Below, one piece after another: positions 12,849-13,415 of a DNA stretch of 13,415 bases. Both the position numbers and the translations under genes were made by a program. A model generated the notes under the pieces. It ran no database searches. It was given only the letters and a program-made list of their open reading frames with translations, and was not told where the DNA came from. The number at the start of each line of letters is the position of its first letter. Within the stretch, counting starts at the first letter, position 1. Source of the stretch: Chloroflexota bacterium (GTDB lineage: Bacteria > Chloroflexota > Dehalococcoidia > Lucifugimonadales > UBA1127); contig JAPPNT010000072.1 of the NCBI GenBank assembly GCA_028873745.1, positions 1 to 13,415 on the forward strand, given 5' to 3'.

Positions 12849-13415
12849 ATGAAGCTTGGTGTGATTTTCCCGCAGACGGAGATTGGCAACGACCCGGGCG
12901 CCATCCGCGAGTTCGTGCAGGCCGCTGAGGAGCTCGGCTACGAGCACATCCTTGCCTACGACCACGTCCTTGGCGCCGACCCTGCCAAGCACCCCAACTG
13001 GGGCGGCGCCTACACGATGGACTCGGCGTTCCACGAGCCTTTCGTCCTCTTCGGGTACCTGGCGAGCGTCACGTCGACCATCAAGCTCACTACGGGCATC
13101 ATCATCCTGCCGCAGCGCCAGACGGCCCTCGTCGCCAAGCAGGCGGCGGAGGTCGACGTGCTGAGCAACGGGCGGCTGCGGCTGGGCGTCGGCCTCGGCT
13201 GGAACCGCGTCGAGTACGAGGCGTTGGGCCAGGACTTCCACAACCGCGGCCGCAGAGTCGAGGAGCAGATCGCGCTGATGCGCAGGCTGTGGACGGAGGA
13301 GTCGGTCGACTTCGACGGCAAGTGGCACACCGTGGACGGCGCGGGCATCAACCCCATGCCGGTGCAGCGTCCCATCCCGATCTGGATGGGCGGCGGCGCC
13401 GAGCCGGTGCTCCGC
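12849..13415 (+). CDS. F420-dependent LLM-class oxidoreductase (5' part)
   Basis: Luciferase-like monooxygenase-fold (TIM barrel) oxidoreductase, likely using coenzyme F420 to reduce or oxidise an unidentified organic substrate in the cytoplasm. The first 189 residues are visible; the frame is open at the window end, and the family is usually about 280-330 residues. Landmarks are MKLGVIFPQTEIG (1-13), AAEELGYEHILAYDHVLG, TGIIILPQRQTALVAKQAAE, VLSNGRLRLGVGLGWNRVEY and QRPIPIWMGGG. The block GVGLGWNRVEYEALGQDF and the following RGRRVEEQIALMRRLW are typical of the TIGR03619-like F420 group. ATG 12849 has GGAGG 8 bases upstream. It sits directly behind the MFS gene, suggesting transport and conversion of the same compound. 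F420 rather than FMN use is inferred from family resemblance. Confidence 0.9.
   Translation, partial: MKLGVIFPQTEIGNDPGAIREFVQAAEELGYEHILAYDHVLGADPAKHPNWGGAYTMDSAFHEPFVLFGYLASVTSTIKLTTGIIILPQRQTALVAKQAAEVDVLSNGRLRLGVGLGWNRVEYEALGQDFHNRGRRVEEQIALMRRLWTEESVDFDGKWHTVDGAGINPMPVQRPIPIWMGGGAEPVLR

Noticed and set aside
1..13415. CRISPR array, insertion sequence, integrase or prophage genes
   Set aside because: No regularly spaced repeats, transposase or recombinase motifs were found; the only repeated units are short palindromes.

Overview
The window is GC-rich chromosomal DNA, with codons ending mostly in G or C, many GTG/TTG starts and compact gene spacing. A bacterial type A RNase P RNA gene, an F420-type luciferase-like oxidoreductase, lipoproteins with Pro/Ala/Thr-rich stalks, and short palindromes that translate as 'PVRPEPVEG' together suggest an uncultured Chloroflexota lineage (Dehalococcoidia/SAR202-like). 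That placement is an inference, not proven by any single marker here.

Layout. (1) 1-858, minus: lipid-anchored HtrA/trypsin-like serine protease, cut by the window edge. (2) 859-1310: intergenic, ending in a good sigma70-like promoter. (3) 1311-3758, plus: housekeeping block with a coiled-coil/C4 zinc-ribbon protein (COG1579 type), a small membrane protein, the RNase P RNA gene (rnpB) and a biotin-protein ligase lacking the DNA-binding domain. (4) 3832-9508, plus: histidine biosynthesis operon hisZ-hisG-hisD-hisC-hisB with its own promoter; hisH, hisA, hisF and hisI/E are not in the window. (5) 9531-11470: visibly AT-richer accessory islet. On the minus strand it carries a coiled-coil/Ada-like zinc protein, a DUF5678-like small protein and a retropepsin-like aspartic protease coupled as TAAATG. 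Divergent to these is a small beta-rich lipoprotein. (6) 11471-13415, plus: promoter, MFS transporter and the start of an F420-dependent LLM oxidoreductase.

How the parts work together. The his operon supplies the first step (HisG with HisZ), the dehydratase HisB, the aminotransferase HisC and the terminal dehydrogenase HisD. Unusually, HisG carries the C-terminal regulatory domain of the long form although hisZ is present. A family of roughly 30-bp palindromes (TCGnCCTGAG...TCGAAGGnCGA) has entered this neighbourhood three times: in frame inside hisZ, as the C-terminal tail of hisD, and between two islet genes.

The best candidate for an undescribed system is the small minus-strand module at 9531-10259 (DUF5678-like protein plus single-domain retropepsin), possibly with the upstream Ada-like zinc protein. 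It has its own promoter, a strong ribosome site and toxin-antitoxin-like coupling, but its function cannot be read from sequence.
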